A DNA stretch of 64,000 bases from Bowmanella denitrificans (GTDB taxonomy: Bacteria; Pseudomonadota; Gammaproteobacteria; Enterobacterales; Alteromonadaceae): contig NZ_PEBU01000003.1 in the NCBI RefSeq assembly GCF_002887595.1, forward strand, positions 372,001 to 436,000, given 5' to 3'. The translations under genes and the position numbers were made by a program. Below are positions 7,788 through 17,130 of the stretch, piece by piece; the stretch's first letter is position 1; every line of letters begins with the position of its first letter. The notes under the pieces are model-generated. The model saw nothing but the letters and a program-made list of their open reading frames with translations, ran no database searches and was not told where the DNA came from.

Positions 7788-10040
7788 ATGCCAAACCTCA
7801 TGAATCTGAACACCTTCCCTTATACCCGGTCCTTGCTGGCTGCTTCTGTCGCCATGCTGTTGGCGCCTCAGGCACTGGCATTGCAGGAGCTAACCAGTAA
7901 ACGGGCCGAACAGGGTATTGAAGTTATCCAGGTGTCTGCCACCCGGCGCAGCGAAAATCTGCAGGATGTGGCCATTGCCGTCACGGCGTTATCCGCCAAT
8001 GAATTGGAAAAAATGCAGGTCCTGGACCTTGGCGATCTTGAATCCCATGTACCGAACCTGAGTCTGCATGTGGGAGATGCCTCTAATGCGGTGATCTACA
8101 TCCGTGGTGTGGGGCAAATTGATTCCATCTCGTTTAACGATCCTGGTGTGGGTGTCTATCTGGATGACGTGTATATGGGTCGGGTCCAGGGTTCTTTTCT
8201 GGATGTGGTTGACCCTCAGCAGATTGAAGTGTTGCGTGGCCCGCAGGGTACCTTGTATGGCCGCAATACCATCGGCGGTGCGGTAAAGTTTACCAGTGCT
8301 AAGCCCTCGGAAATAACCGAAGGCTATCTGGATCTGAACGCAGGCAACTACGGCCAGTTTGGGCTTAAAGGCAGCATCAGCGGTGCGCTGGTGGAAAACA
8401 AATTGCTTGGCCGCTTCGCCATAACCAGCAGCAAACGTGACGGCTATGCGGACAATCTGTGGGACGGCGGGGATGATTATGACAAAGATACGCTGGCCTG
8501 GCGGGGCAGCCTGCTGTATCACATCAGCGACGACCTCTCTGCCTATCTGGTAGTGGATGGTTCCGACGGTTCTCCCTCGCGTTCGCGCACGCCACACCGT
8601 GAAACCCCTATTTACTCGGTTAAAGAGGGGCGCCTGCGGCCGGTGGGCAATGACCCGTTTAAAGTGAACGTCAATTACAATGATCTGGAAAGCCTGGAAA
8701 CCCGCGGCGCAGCGCTTACCCTGGAATATCAACAGGGTGACAATACCTTTAAATCCATCAGCGCCTACCGGCAAATGGATTATCGCACCCATCTGGATCT
8801 GGACGGCACCCCCGACAGTTCATTTGGCATTTACAACTTTGAAGATCAGGACCAGATCAGCCAGGAACTGCAGTGGCTCTATCATGCTGATGGTCTGTCG
8901 CTGGTATCCGGCCTCTATTACTTTAAAGAGGACGACAGTACCTTTGGCGGTGCCGTCGCACCCGACTTCTTTGTGCCGCTTGGCGACGGTAACTACCTGC
9001 CCTTCCCGGTGATCAATGCCGGGCTGCGTGACCAGAAAAATACCAGCAGCGCTATTTACGCGAATCTGAACTGGGAACTTAGTGAACAACTTGGGCTGAC
9101 GCTGGGCGCTCGCTACACCAAAGAGAAAAAGCAGGTCACCAGTCGTGGCGAAGAATTTGCCGGTACCGGTATTGATAGCGCTGAAGGCATGGAAGCGGCC
9201 TTTGGCAAAGGCGAGGGCTATAGCCCCACCGGGTTTACCGCAGAGCAAGACTGGAGCAACTTTTCGCCCAAACTGACAGTGGATTATAAACTCAGCGGCG
9301 ACCATATGCTTTATGCCAGCGCCAGTCGGGGTTTTAAAAGCGGTGGCTTTAACGGCCGACTGACCTCATTTGCCCAGCCTTTTGATCCCGAAACCCTGTG
9401 GAGCTACGAAATTGGCTCAAAATCCCTGCTCAATAACAACAATATCCGCCTGAACCTGGCGGCTTTTTACAACGATTACAAAAACTTCCAGCTTAGTCGC
9501 TTTTCCATTGATCCAGACAGCGGGGCATTTTTATCGCTGTTTGAAAACGCCGGTAAAGCCACAATCTACGGTGCCGAGCTGGAGTTTTCGGCGGTGCTGA
9601 CCGATGCCCTGACCCTGAATATCAATGCCGGTTACCTGGGGGGCGGCTACGACGAACTGGTCGGCGATTTTGGCGCAGAAATCAGTGACCAACGTGAACT
9701 GGTCAATGCACCTAAATGGAATGGCCGGGTCGGACTGGATTACTGGCTGGATCTGGACAGCGGCAGCTTGAGCATGTCGTTATCCAGCAGTTATCGCAGT
9801 AAAACCTATCTGACCGTCAGTTCCAGCGAGGTGTTGGCCCAGCCCGGCTACGCCTTACTGGACATGTCCCTGACCTATCTTACCGATGACGAGCAGTGGC
9901 AGCTGAGTCTGTACGGCAACAACCTGACCGACAAACGCTACCGCCAGCATGGCTTTGATCTTAGTGCCTCACCTGGTGTACAGCTGGGTTACTACGGTGC
10001 GCCAAGAACCTTTGGAATTAACCTTAAATACAGGTTTTAA
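7788..10040 (+). CDS. TonB-dependent outer-membrane receptor
   Basis: The 750 residues include a signal peptide (cut near ALA, about residue 31), a TonB-box-like stretch (IEVIQVSAT) and a plug domain (IYIRGVGQ; VLRGPQGTLYGRNTIGG). The C-terminal beta-barrel ends in FGINLKYRF with a terminal Phe. This is the class used by marine gammaproteobacteria for large or hydrophobic nutrients and is not an obvious siderophore receptor. The genes that follow, an HSL-type esterase, a secreted lipase and an AraC regulator, suggest an ester or lipid substrate. That link is inference from neighbours. Confidence 0.93.
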   Translation: MPNLMNLNTFPYTRSLLAASVAMLLAPQALALQELTSKRAEQGIEVIQVSATRRSENLQDVAIAVTALSANELEKMQVLDLGDLESHVPNLSLHVGDASNAVIYIRGVGQIDSISFNDPGVGVYLDDVYMGRVQGSFLDVVDPQQIEVLRGPQGTLYGRNTIGGAVKFTSAKPSEITEGYLDLNAGNYGQFGLKGSISGALVENKLLGRFAITSSKRDGYADNLWDGGDDYDKDTLAWRGSLLYHISDDLSAYLVVDGSDGSPSRSRTPHRETPIYSVKEGRLRPVGNDPFKVNVNYNDLESLETRGAALTLEYQQGDNTFKSISAYRQMDYRTHLDLDGTPDSSFGIYNFEDQDQISQELQWLYHADGLSLVSGLYYFKEDDSTFGGAVAPDFFVPLGDGNYLPFPVINAGLRDQKNTSSAIYANLNWELSEQLGLTLGARYTKEKKQVTSRGEEFAGTGIDSAEGMEAAFGKGEGYSPTGFTAEQDWSNFSPKLTVDYKLSGDHMLYASASRGFKSGGFNGRLTSFAQPFDPETLWSYEIGSKSLLNNNNIRLNLAAFYNDYKNFQLSRFSIDPDSGAFLSLFENAGKATIYGAELEFSAVLTDALTLNINAGYLGGGYDELVGDFGAEISDQRELVNAPKWNGRVGLDYWLDLDSGSLSMSLSSSYRSKTYLTVSSSEVLAQPGYALLDMSLTYLTDDEQWQLSLYGNNLTDKRYRQHGFDLSASPGVQLGYYGAPRTFGINLKYRF

Positions 10041-10044
10041 CAAG

Positions 10045-10995
10045 ATGATGGATAAGGAAACCACCGCGCTGTTGGCGCAATTTAATCAGCAGGTACCAGA
10101 CACCGAGCAAAGCGACAGCGGTATAGAGGTATCCAGAAACGGCGCCAGAGCCATGTTTATTGGCCTGCAGGGGCCGGTAAACCAGGACTGCCGGGTAACA
10201 GACCTGGCCATTCCCGGCCTGCAGGGCAAAATTCCGGCCAGGCTTTACCGGCCCCTGACGGACAGCGATGCACCACAGCCCCTGGTACTCTTTATTCATG
10301 GCGGCGGCTGGGCCTTGGGTGACCTGGATTGCTACGACGCTTTAGTCAGAGATCTTTGTCAAAAAAGCGGCTGTTTGTTTGTCAGTCTGGATTATCGTCT
10401 GGCCCCGGAGCATCCCTACCCCGCCGGGTTAGACGATGTCAGTCAGGCATTAAACTGGGTCTTTACTCAGGCTGACACTTTAAATGCGTCGCCTGCACAT
10501 ATTGCCATTATGGGCGACAGTGCTGGCGGCAATCTGGCCCTGGCAGCCAGTCATCGCCTGCACAGTCAAGGCGTTAAACGACTGGCTGCCCAATATCTGA
10601 TTTATCCGGTACTGGATGTGCACAGTCCCCATGAACAATACCCATCCCGCCTGATGTTCGGCGGCGGTGACTACCTGCTGGCCAATGCCGCCATTGACGG
10701 TACCCGCGACTGGTACCTGGGTGGCAATGCTGGTAGCGACAATCCGGAAGTGTCGCCGATGTTGCTGGACGACCTCGCACATCTGCCCCCCACCGCACTG
10801 TTAGTTGCGGGATTTGATCCACTAAAAGACGAAGGCGAGCGCTTTGCAAGGCGCTTGCAACAAGCCGATGTGTTACTTCGTTTTCAAAGTTTTGAGAGCA
10901 CTATCCATGCCTTTTTGTCATTCGGCGATTTACCTGTAGCACAGGAAGCCAGACTCGCGCTGGCTAAACAGTTGAAACGGGATCTGGCCATTTAA
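10045..10995 (+). CDS. HSL-family alpha/beta hydrolase (esterase)
   Basis: The 316 residues show the hormone-sensitive-lipase signature: oxyanion motif HGGGW (about residue 84), nucleophile GDSAGG (about 157), and acid and base in DPLKDEG and TIHAFL. There is no signal peptide, so the enzyme is cytoplasmic. The ATG at 10045 is 4 bp after the receptor stop; an open frame reaching back into the receptor gene exists but is not a likely start. It probably cleaves short-chain esters after import by the receptor encoded upstream. Substrate unknown. Confidence 0.9.
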   Translation: MMDKETTALLAQFNQQVPDTEQSDSGIEVSRNGARAMFIGLQGPVNQDCRVTDLAIPGLQGKIPARLYRPLTDSDAPQPLVLFIHGGGWALGDLDCYDALVRDLCQKSGCLFVSLDYRLAPEHPYPAGLDDVSQALNWVFTQADTLNASPAHIAIMGDSAGGNLALAASHRLHSQGVKRLAAQYLIYPVLDVHSPHEQYPSRLMFGGGDYLLANAAIDGTRDWYLGGNAGSDNPEVSPMLLDDLAHLPPTALLVAGFDPLKDEGERFARRLQQADVLLRFQSFESTIHAFLSFGDLPVAQEARLALAKQLKRDLAI

Positions 10996-11012
10996 ACCCG
11001 CACCAGGAGAAG

Positions 11013-12251
11013 ATGATGCTAACAACAAGTCGTTTGCTGAAGGCGCTTGCCGCGCTCTTATTCACTATGGGCCTGTATGGGCCCGTTCATGCAGGGCCAA
11101 CCAGCCTGGAAGCCAGCTTCAATTCCGGCATTAATAACGGCTGGGTGAAAGTAGAGCGCTGGCGGGATACCAGTGGCCATATCGGTCAGGAAGCCTTTCC
11201 CGCTGACGGACGCGGTGATCAGACGGGTCAACGTGCTACCTTTTTTGCCGATCCCAGCCCATCTTCTGATCTGTTTCTGCTCTATCACGCACCCGGCTGG
11301 AATACCAACAGCAAAACCGTACCGGTATTGCTGATCCATGGCGCTAACCAGGATGCGGATCTGGCCTGGGCCAACCCCAATGATGCCGGTGACTATGGCT
11401 GTGGTCAGCAAAATTGCCCATCCAGCGGACTGATGCAGAGCCTGGCAGCCGATGACTTTAAGGTGTTTGCCTTGTCACTGGCGCATAAAAATGGTGATGG
11501 CTATATCTGGGCCGAACAGATCGCCAATGCCATCAATATAATCAAAAACAAAACCGGGGCCAGTCAGGTGGACCTGGTAACCTGGTCAAAAAGTGCGTTT
11601 AACGCACGTATGTATATCTCTTCTGTTACCCAAGCCTGGAGTACCAGCTATCAGAATGATGTCAGGCGCCTGATTATGCTGGGCGGCCCGAATAACGGTA
11701 TTGACTGGTCATTTCGCCATGGCTGGACCCATACATTTGCGGTTTACCCAGGCTGTGGTGGTGTGATTAACGGCCCAACCGCCCATGACAGCATTCTTTG
11801 CTACGGCATCTGGCAAAGTGGCAACCAATGGAGTTATGCCTCCAGCTATTTTCCCGGCTCGGTACAAATGCTTAAACGCTGGGACAATACTTATGCCTTA
11901 CCGGTAAGTGAGCAGGATTGGTACACCACCTATGAAGGCGGCTGGGGTTTTTATACCCATGGCCAGGGTATTGATGCCTTCTTACCCGAATCGTTGGTGG
12001 ATATGGTACGAGCAGCAGGCACCGATCCGGCCGTCAGGGTTCACAATCTGTGTGGCAACAAGGCCGATATCGCCCTGATTCACAACGAGCATACCGGACC
12101 ATCAGACGGTGTGGTGTTTGTTTCCAGCTGTAATGATGCCAGCGGCCTGGGCAATCACGGCGGTTCTGCCACTATTGCGGTGAATCATTTAAAACTGGGC
12201 TGGTCGGGTGCCGGCATCAGCCAAATTAAGGCCTGGCTGAACGCACCTTAA
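11013..12251 (+). CDS. Secreted lipase-like alpha/beta hydrolase
   Basis: The 412 residues have a signal peptide cut after VHA (about residue 27). The hydrolase domain includes LLIHGANQDADLAW (oxyanion region), the nucleophile elbow LVTWSKSAFNARMY (Ser of WSKS) and a C-terminal HLKLGW His. Several Cys pairs (GCGQQNC; PGCGG; CYG; LCGNK; SSC) suggest disulfides, consistent with export. AGGAGA stands 3-8 bp before the ATG pair at 11013. It is encoded 17 bp after the esterase, so the two probably act on the same substrate outside and inside the cell. Confidence 0.85.
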   Translation: MMLTTSRLLKALAALLFTMGLYGPVHAGPTSLEASFNSGINNGWVKVERWRDTSGHIGQEAFPADGRGDQTGQRATFFADPSPSSDLFLLYHAPGWNTNSKTVPVLLIHGANQDADLAWANPNDAGDYGCGQQNCPSSGLMQSLAADDFKVFALSLAHKNGDGYIWAEQIANAINIIKNKTGASQVDLVTWSKSAFNARMYISSVTQAWSTSYQNDVRRLIMLGGPNNGIDWSFRHGWTHTFAVYPGCGGVINGPTAHDSILCYGIWQSGNQWSYASSYFPGSVQMLKRWDNTYALPVSEQDWYTTYEGGWGFYTHGQGIDAFLPESLVDMVRAAGTDPAVRVHNLCGNKADIALIHNEHTGPSDGVVFVSSCNDASGLGNHGGSATIAVNHLKLGWSGAGISQIKAWLNAP

Positions 12252-12303
12252 CTTTGATGGCAACGGCACTGTACTTTGGCAGGATTGATAAGGACTCACC
12301 TTT

Positions 12304-13368
12304 ATGCTCTATTTTGTCCCACAGTCTTCCATGGGGTGCCGTATTCCCGTGCCGGAAAAAAACGCTGCAAGCTTACCTAAGATCCGCCGTAATGCGGTGA
12401 CCTTACTGGGCCAAATCCTGTCGAAGTCGGGCCTGTGTTTACAGGACATGTTGCGTAAGTCAGGCCTGGATAACCAGGATACTCTGGACATTGTCGACTT
12501 CCTGCGCCTGCTGGAATCCTTTGCCATTGAGGTCTGCGACGAATCCCTGCATATGTCAAAGCGGCCGTTGTTGCCTGGCACCAATGACCATGTTCTGTCC
12601 CATCTGGGCAAATGCCACAACCTGCAAAATGCATTACAGGAATTGGCCGCGTCGTACAATTTCATTCATGGTGGCGCCTATAACAAGGTGGAGCGCCGGG
12701 ACAGAGAAATACTCTATATTATCGATGACCGCCAGTTTCCCTATCTGGATGAAAGTCAGCCGGAGCATATCCGTTTTAACCTGGACTGCGTGCTTCTGTA
12801 TGTGCATGGTGTGGTTTGTGCTTTAGGCGGTCATAGTGCGGCCCATAGCCTGGTTAAAGTACAAAGCCGTGCCGACAACGGTGACAATTCCGTGTTGCAG
12901 GCCGCCTTTGGCCATTTGCCGCTGAAATTCGGGGCGTCATGTTATGTACTGCATTATCAGATAGGCATGGCCGATCACGCTCTGCAATGGCAAGCACCAT
13001 TAACCCTGAGCCATGTCTATAATCAGTTGCAGTTTCACTTGGGTCAGAACAATGCCGGTCATTTGGTCAGGCGGGTAAGAGGTCTGCTGGAAACAGGTAT
13101 TCAGAGCCAGGACGCCATTGCCAGCGAACTTGGCTATAGCGTGGCAACGCTGCGTCGTAAACTTGCCGAAAGCCAGAGCAGTTTCCGGCAATGCCGTGAA
13201 CAGGTATTGAATCAGGAAGCTAAGACCTTACTGGCCAGGCATCTGAGCTTAGAGGAGGTAGCCCTGCGCTTGCATTTTTCAGATGCCCGCAGTTTTAATC
13301 GCGCCTTTAAAACCTGGAATGGAATAACCCCCCGAGACTATATCGATAGTCTGGCCAAAAGCAATTAG
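12304..13368 (+). CDS. AraC-family transcriptional regulator
   Basis: The 354 residues carry a C-terminal double HTH (AIASELGYSVATLRRKLAE; LSLEEVALRLHFSDARSFNRAFKTWNGITPRDY). The N-terminal domain resembles the ligand-binding part of the OruR/ArgR-like branch. It lies 52 bp after the lipase in the same direction and ends at an intrinsic terminator, so it is probably the local regulator of the receptor-esterase-lipase genes. The effector is unknown. Confidence 0.88.
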   Translation: MLYFVPQSSMGCRIPVPEKNAASLPKIRRNAVTLLGQILSKSGLCLQDMLRKSGLDNQDTLDIVDFLRLLESFAIEVCDESLHMSKRPLLPGTNDHVLSHLGKCHNLQNALQELAASYNFIHGGAYNKVERRDREILYIIDDRQFPYLDESQPEHIRFNLDCVLLYVHGVVCALGGHSAAHSLVKVQSRADNGDNSVLQAAFGHLPLKFGASCYVLHYQIGMADHALQWQAPLTLSHVYNQLQFHLGQNNAGHLVRRVRGLLETGIQSQDAIASELGYSVATLRRKLAESQSSFRQCREQVLNQEAKTLLARHLSLEEVALRLHFSDARSFNRAFKTWNGITPRDYIDSLAKSN

Positions 13369-13380
13369 CCCGAAAAGTAA

Positions 13381-13402
13381 AAACCCGGCCAAGGCCGGGT
13401 TT
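13381..13402. terminator. Bidirectional intrinsic terminator
   Basis: A perfect 10-bp stem, AAACCCGGCC / GGCCGGGTTT with loop AA, has A-rich and T-rich flanks. It lies between the convergent AraC gene and pit. Confidence 0.88.
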
Positions 13403-13417
13403 TAAGCTTTACTGCGA

Positions 13418-14686
13418 TTAAGCGGCAAAGATCCCTTTAAGCATAAAGAAGAACATAATCGACAAGGCCGCACCGATAGGTAACGTGACAACCCAGGACA
13501 CCACAATATTACGGATAACGCCAAGGTTCAGTGCCGCAATACCACGGGCCATACCTACCCCCAGCACCGCCCCTACCAGGGTTTGTGTGGTAGAAATCGG
13601 CAGACCGGTGCCAGATGCCACCACCACGGTTGTGGCCGCCGCCAGTTCGGCAGCAAAGCCACGGCTGGGAGTCAAATGCGTAATACCTTTACCAATGGTC
13701 TGGATAACGCGGTGACCGAAAATCGCCAGTCCCATTACGATACCCACTGCACCAAGAGGCAGGATCCACCAGGCAAGTTTCGCTTTTCCGGCAATTTCGC
13801 CGCCACTTTGCACCACACTGACCACGGCTGCCAGCGGACCAATAGCGTTGGCCACGTCATTTGAACCATGGGCAAAGGCCATACAGCACGCTGTAACCAC
13901 CATCAAAATAGCAAACACTTTTTCCACACTGGCGAACTGCATCTTGCGGTCTGCCTCGCGGTCCAGCTTAATCCGGTTGATATAAAGCTTACCGCACACA
14001 CCAACCACTGCGGCGATGGCAATGGCAATCAGGTAGCCTTCCATATTGCCAATATGCAGCCCTACGTGCTTTAAGCCTTTCTTGATTGTCACCAGCGACA
14101 TCACAAAACCTGCCAGCGCCATATAGTAAGGTACATAGCGTTTGGCGTTAGCGAAGGGTGAATCGGTATCAAAGATCAGGCGCTGTGCGCTCATAAAAAT
14201 AATGTATGCCAGAAAGCCTGATATTGCAGGCGTCACTATCCAGCTACCGACAATACCTGCCACCTGGGCCCATTCAACAGATTGTGAGCTCACCCCAACA
14301 GCAGAGAAACCAATAATGGCGCCAACGATAGAATGCGTCGTAGATACCGGCCAGCCAAGGTAAGAGGCAATCACCAACCAGATCCCCGCTGCCAGCAACG
14401 ACGCAATCATGCCGTACACCAACAGCTCGGGGGCATCCACAAAGAACGCACTGTCTACTATGCCTTTACGGATAGTCGAGGTAACTTCGCCGCCGGCCAG
14501 ATAAGCACCGGCGAACTCGAACACCATGGCGATAATGATAGCCTGCTTAATGGTCAGCGCCTTGGAGCCCACGGAGGTCCCCATGGCATTGGCCACATCA
14601 TTGGCACCAATGCCCCAGGCCATTAAAAAACCCACGACCGCAGCCGTGACTATCAGCATAAAGCCGTATGTAGTTAAAATATCCAT
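13418..14686 (-). CDS. pit: PiT-family low-affinity phosphate transporter
   Basis: The 422 residues have about ten membrane segments and the two duplicated PiT signatures: GIGANDVANAMGTSVGSKAL near the N-terminus and HGSNDVANAIGPLA near residue 270. The family moves metal-phosphate with protons or Na+ across the inner membrane. Its start is 12 bp after the stop of the DUF47 gene encoded upstream, which is its usual partner. Confidence 0.94.
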   Translation of the reverse strand: MDILTTYGFMLIVTAAVVGFLMAWGIGANDVANAMGTSVGSKALTIKQAIIIAMVFEFAGAYLAGGEVTSTIRKGIVDSAFFVDAPELLVYGMIASLLAAGIWLVIASYLGWPVSTTHSIVGAIIGFSAVGVSSQSVEWAQVAGIVGSWIVTPAISGFLAYIIFMSAQRLIFDTDSPFANAKRYVPYYMALAGFVMSLVTIKKGLKHVGLHIGNMEGYLIAIAIAAVVGVCGKLYINRIKLDREADRKMQFASVEKVFAILMVVTACCMAFAHGSNDVANAIGPLAAVVSVVQSGGEIAGKAKLAWWILPLGAVGIVMGLAIFGHRVIQTIGKGITHLTPSRGFAAELAAATTVVVASGTGLPISTTQTLVGAVLGVGMARGIAALNLGVIRNIVVSWVVTLPIGAALSIMFFFMLKGIFAA

Positions 14687-14698
14687 CAGAACTGCCCT

Positions 14699-15376
14699 TT
14701 AACTGGCTAGCATCAATTCGAGTCGCGACCCAACGCGTTGTGAGATGTCGGCCAAATCGCCGATCCATTCAATGACCTTGTAGAGGAACATCACGTCCAC
14801 CGGGTTTAACTGGCTTTCCAGTTTCCACAGCTCGCGACGCAATACCACCTGCATTTTGTCCGTGTCGTCTTCAATCTGATCGAGTTGATCGATCATATCT
14901 TCAACCACTTTAACTTCACGGCCTTTGAAGCCGGTTTCAAGCAGCTCGTCTAGTTCATTCGTGACGTTTTGTGCCTGACGGGTAGCATCAATGGAGCGCA
15001 TCACAAAATTACGGAACAAGTCGTGCAGGGATTCATGTATGGCCAGTTCACGTCCCAGCATCAATCCGGAGATATCACGGGCACGGTTGGCAATTTTATC
15101 CTGCTGGCTGAGCAGATCGAGTAAATCCTGACGCTGGATGGGCATAAAAATACCTGCCGGCAAGTTGACTCTCAGCTCTCGCTTAAGGGCATCGGCCTTA
15201 CGTTCCAGGTGGGAAATATCATGTTGTAGTTTTTCGGCAGTTTTCCAGTCTTTGGCAAATACCGCTTCAAAAAACGGTAACAAACCCTGGCTACACTCAT
15301 GAACTGTGTTGATATGCTCTTCCAGCGGTTTCAGCGGCGATTTCGCAAAAACCTCTAGAAATGAATTACTTGACAT
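14699..15376 (-). CDS. DUF47 / PhoU-like Pit accessory protein
   Basis: The 225 residues are all-helical, with the TIGR00153-type opening (MSSNSFLEVFAKSPLKPLEEH). The ATG at 15376 is chosen because related proteins start at this point; a TTG eight codons earlier is less likely. The family resembles PhoU and is almost always encoded beside pit, where it is thought to modulate the transporter. Both features hold here. Confidence 0.88.
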   Translation of the reverse strand: MSSNSFLEVFAKSPLKPLEEHINTVHECSQGLLPFFEAVFAKDWKTAEKLQHDISHLERKADALKRELRVNLPAGIFMPIQRQDLLDLLSQQDKIANRARDISGLMLGRELAIHESLHDLFRNFVMRSIDATRQAQNVTNELDELLETGFKGREVKVVEDMIDQLDQIEDDTDKMQVVLRRELWKLESQLNPVDVMFLYKVIEWIGDLADISQRVGSRLELMLAS

Positions 15377-15467
15377 AAATGGCACTGTTTCTACCTTCAA
15401 GGTGGTGGCGCATGATACACCACAAAATATGAATGAAATATTTCAGTTTTATGACAATCAGGCAGTA

Positions 15468-16184
15468 TTACCTGTGTTCTTGCATTTTCTCCTGCATCGC
15501 CTGGCGGGAGATATGCCGCACGTCCTTGCCCTTCACCAGATAGATTATATACTCACAAACGTGTTTGCACCTGTCGCCAACGCGTTCTAATGCGCGCATA
15601 GCCCAAAGTATATCCAGCCATTGCGGTAATGCATCAATATCCTGCTGCATTTCAGCCACAGCCTGAGTTAGCAACTGCTTATATTGTTCATCTATTTCCT
15701 GATCACCAATGTGAATGGTCAAAGCCGCATCGGCGTCCATTCTGGCAAAGGCGTTCAGGGTCTGGCGCAACATTTCCATTACGTGATTGCCGGTGGCGAT
15801 CATACCGTTTTTGATGTCTTCAGACACGGGTAAATTGCCTTTCACAATGAGTTTGGCGATTCGTTCAACATCATCACCGATTCGCTCAATATCCACTGTC
15901 GCTTTGTTAATCGCCAGCACCAACCGCAGATCGCTGGCAGCGGGATGGCGCTTGGCAATAATACGGGTACATTCCTCATCGATCTGTACCTCCATATTGT
16001 TAACCATCAGGTCATTGAGCATGACTTTTTCTGCCAGCGCCCGGTTGTTATCCCGCAATGCGCTAATGGCGTCGCAAAGCTGCTGCTCGACTACGCCGCC
16101 CATGGTCAGCACGGAGTTACGCAGATTTTCCAGCTCCAGATTAAAACGCCCGGAGATATGGGTATTGAGTTTTATTTGTTGCAT
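15468..16184 (-). CDS. phoU: PhoU, negative regulator of Pst and the Pho regulon
   Basis: The 238 residues form two similar three-helix bundles with the family's metal-binding motifs (VNNMEVQIDEECTRIIAKR; ALERVGDRCKHVCEYIIYL). GAGGT precedes the ATG at 16184, which I prefer over the in-frame start six codons upstream. It is encoded after pstB in the same direction with a 117-bp gap that contains a 7-bp tandem repeat. It normally links PstB activity to the PhoR kinase; phoBR are not in this window. Confidence 0.93.
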   Translation of the reverse strand: MQQIKLNTHISGRFNLELENLRNSVLTMGGVVEQQLCDAISALRDNNRALAEKVMLNDLMVNNMEVQIDEECTRIIAKRHPAASDLRLVLAINKATVDIERIGDDVERIAKLIVKGNLPVSEDIKNGMIATGNHVMEMLRQTLNAFARMDADAALTIHIGDQEIDEQYKQLLTQAVAEMQQDIDALPQWLDILWAMRALERVGDRCKHVCEYIIYLVKGKDVRHISRQAMQEKMQEHR

Positions 16185-16202
16185 GGTTACCTCTTCGAGC
16201 AT

Positions 16203-16230
16203 CGAGTTTCGAGTTTCGAGTTTCGAGTTT
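16203..16230. repeat. Heptanucleotide tandem repeat, four CGAGTTT units
   Basis: Four perfect head-to-tail copies of CGAGTTT lie between the pstB stop and the phoU start, just upstream of the phoU ribosome-binding site. Slippage here would change the leader of phoU but not a reading frame. Confidence 0.9.
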
Positions 16231-16301
16231 GCAAATTCTGTTATATGTCCCCGAACGCCAAATTCTCAGGAATATTGCCCATCCCTCTGATATCCGTCAT
16301 T

Positions 16302-17120
16302 TTAGCCGTAACGGCCGGTAATATATTCTTCGGTCTGCTGTTCTTTGGGTCGGGTGAACAATCTGTCGGTATCCGAGTATTCAATCAAATGGCCCTGATG
16401 CAAAAAGGCAGTGAAATCAGACACTCTGGCCGCTTGTTGCATGTTGTGGGTAACGATCAATACGGTGTATTTTTCCTTGAGCTGGGTAATCAGCTCTTCG
16501 ATGGTCAGGGTGGATATCGGATCAAGCGCCGAGGTCGGTTCATCCAGCAGTAATATTTCAGGTTGCAGGGCAATGGCTCTGGCAATCACCAGACGCTGCT
16601 GCTGACCACCAGACAGGGTCAGCGCAGACTCAAACAACCTGTCCTTGACCTCGCGCCAAAGCGCGACATCCCGCAGCGACTGCTCTACCGCATTGTCCAG
16701 GGTGCGCCTGTCTTTAATGCCCTGAATTTTCAGGCCATAGACCAGATTTTCATAAATGGACATGGGAAAAGGGTTGGGCTTTTGGAACACCATACCCACC
16801 TGTCGACGCAATAGCGCCACTTCTTCCTTACGATGGTAAATATTGCGGCCATTAATATGCACTTCACCTGCAACCACACAATTGGGTACCAGGTCGTTCA
16901 GCCGGTTAAAACAACTAAGCAATGTCGACTTGCCACAGCCACTCGGGCCAATCAGCGCCGTGACATGACGTTTAGGAACCTGCATATTGATATGGTGCAA
17001 AGCCCGTTTGTTACCAAAGGTTAAGGTTAGGTCGCGCACATCAATGGCAACCTGTTCCTGACTCAGGCTGTCGAGATCCAGGCCTTGCCTGGACAAATCA
17101 AAATACTCAAACATATGCAT
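16302..17120 (-). CDS. pstB: PstB, phosphate ABC transporter ATPase
   Basis: The 272 residues have Walker [10 protein letters not shown], the Q-loop [15 protein letters not shown], the signature LSGGQQQR, Walker [13 protein letters not shown] and H-loop THNM. The PNPFPMS segment is typical of PstB. GGAG is placed correctly for ATG 17120. It is downstream of pstA with a 10-bp gap, as part of pstCAB-phoU. Confidence 0.95.
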   Translation of the reverse strand: MHMFEYFDLSRQGLDLDSLSQEQVAIDVRDLTLTFGNKRALHHINMQVPKRHVTALIGPSGCGKSTLLSCFNRLNDLVPNCVVAGEVHINGRNIYHRKEEVALLRRQVGMVFQKPNPFPMSIYENLVYGLKIQGIKDRRTLDNAVEQSLRDVALWREVKDRLFESALTLSGGQQQRLVIARAIALQPEILLLDEPTSALDPISTLTIEELITQLKEKYTVLIVTHNMQQAARVSDFTAFLHQGHLIEYSDTDRLFTRPKEQQTEEYITGRYG

Positions 17121-17130
17121 TACTCCAACC

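Noticed and set aside
9949-10044. Longer N-terminus for the HSL esterase
   Set aside because: It would overlap the receptor gene for about 90 bp; the ATG pair at 10045 gives the family's normal N-terminus.
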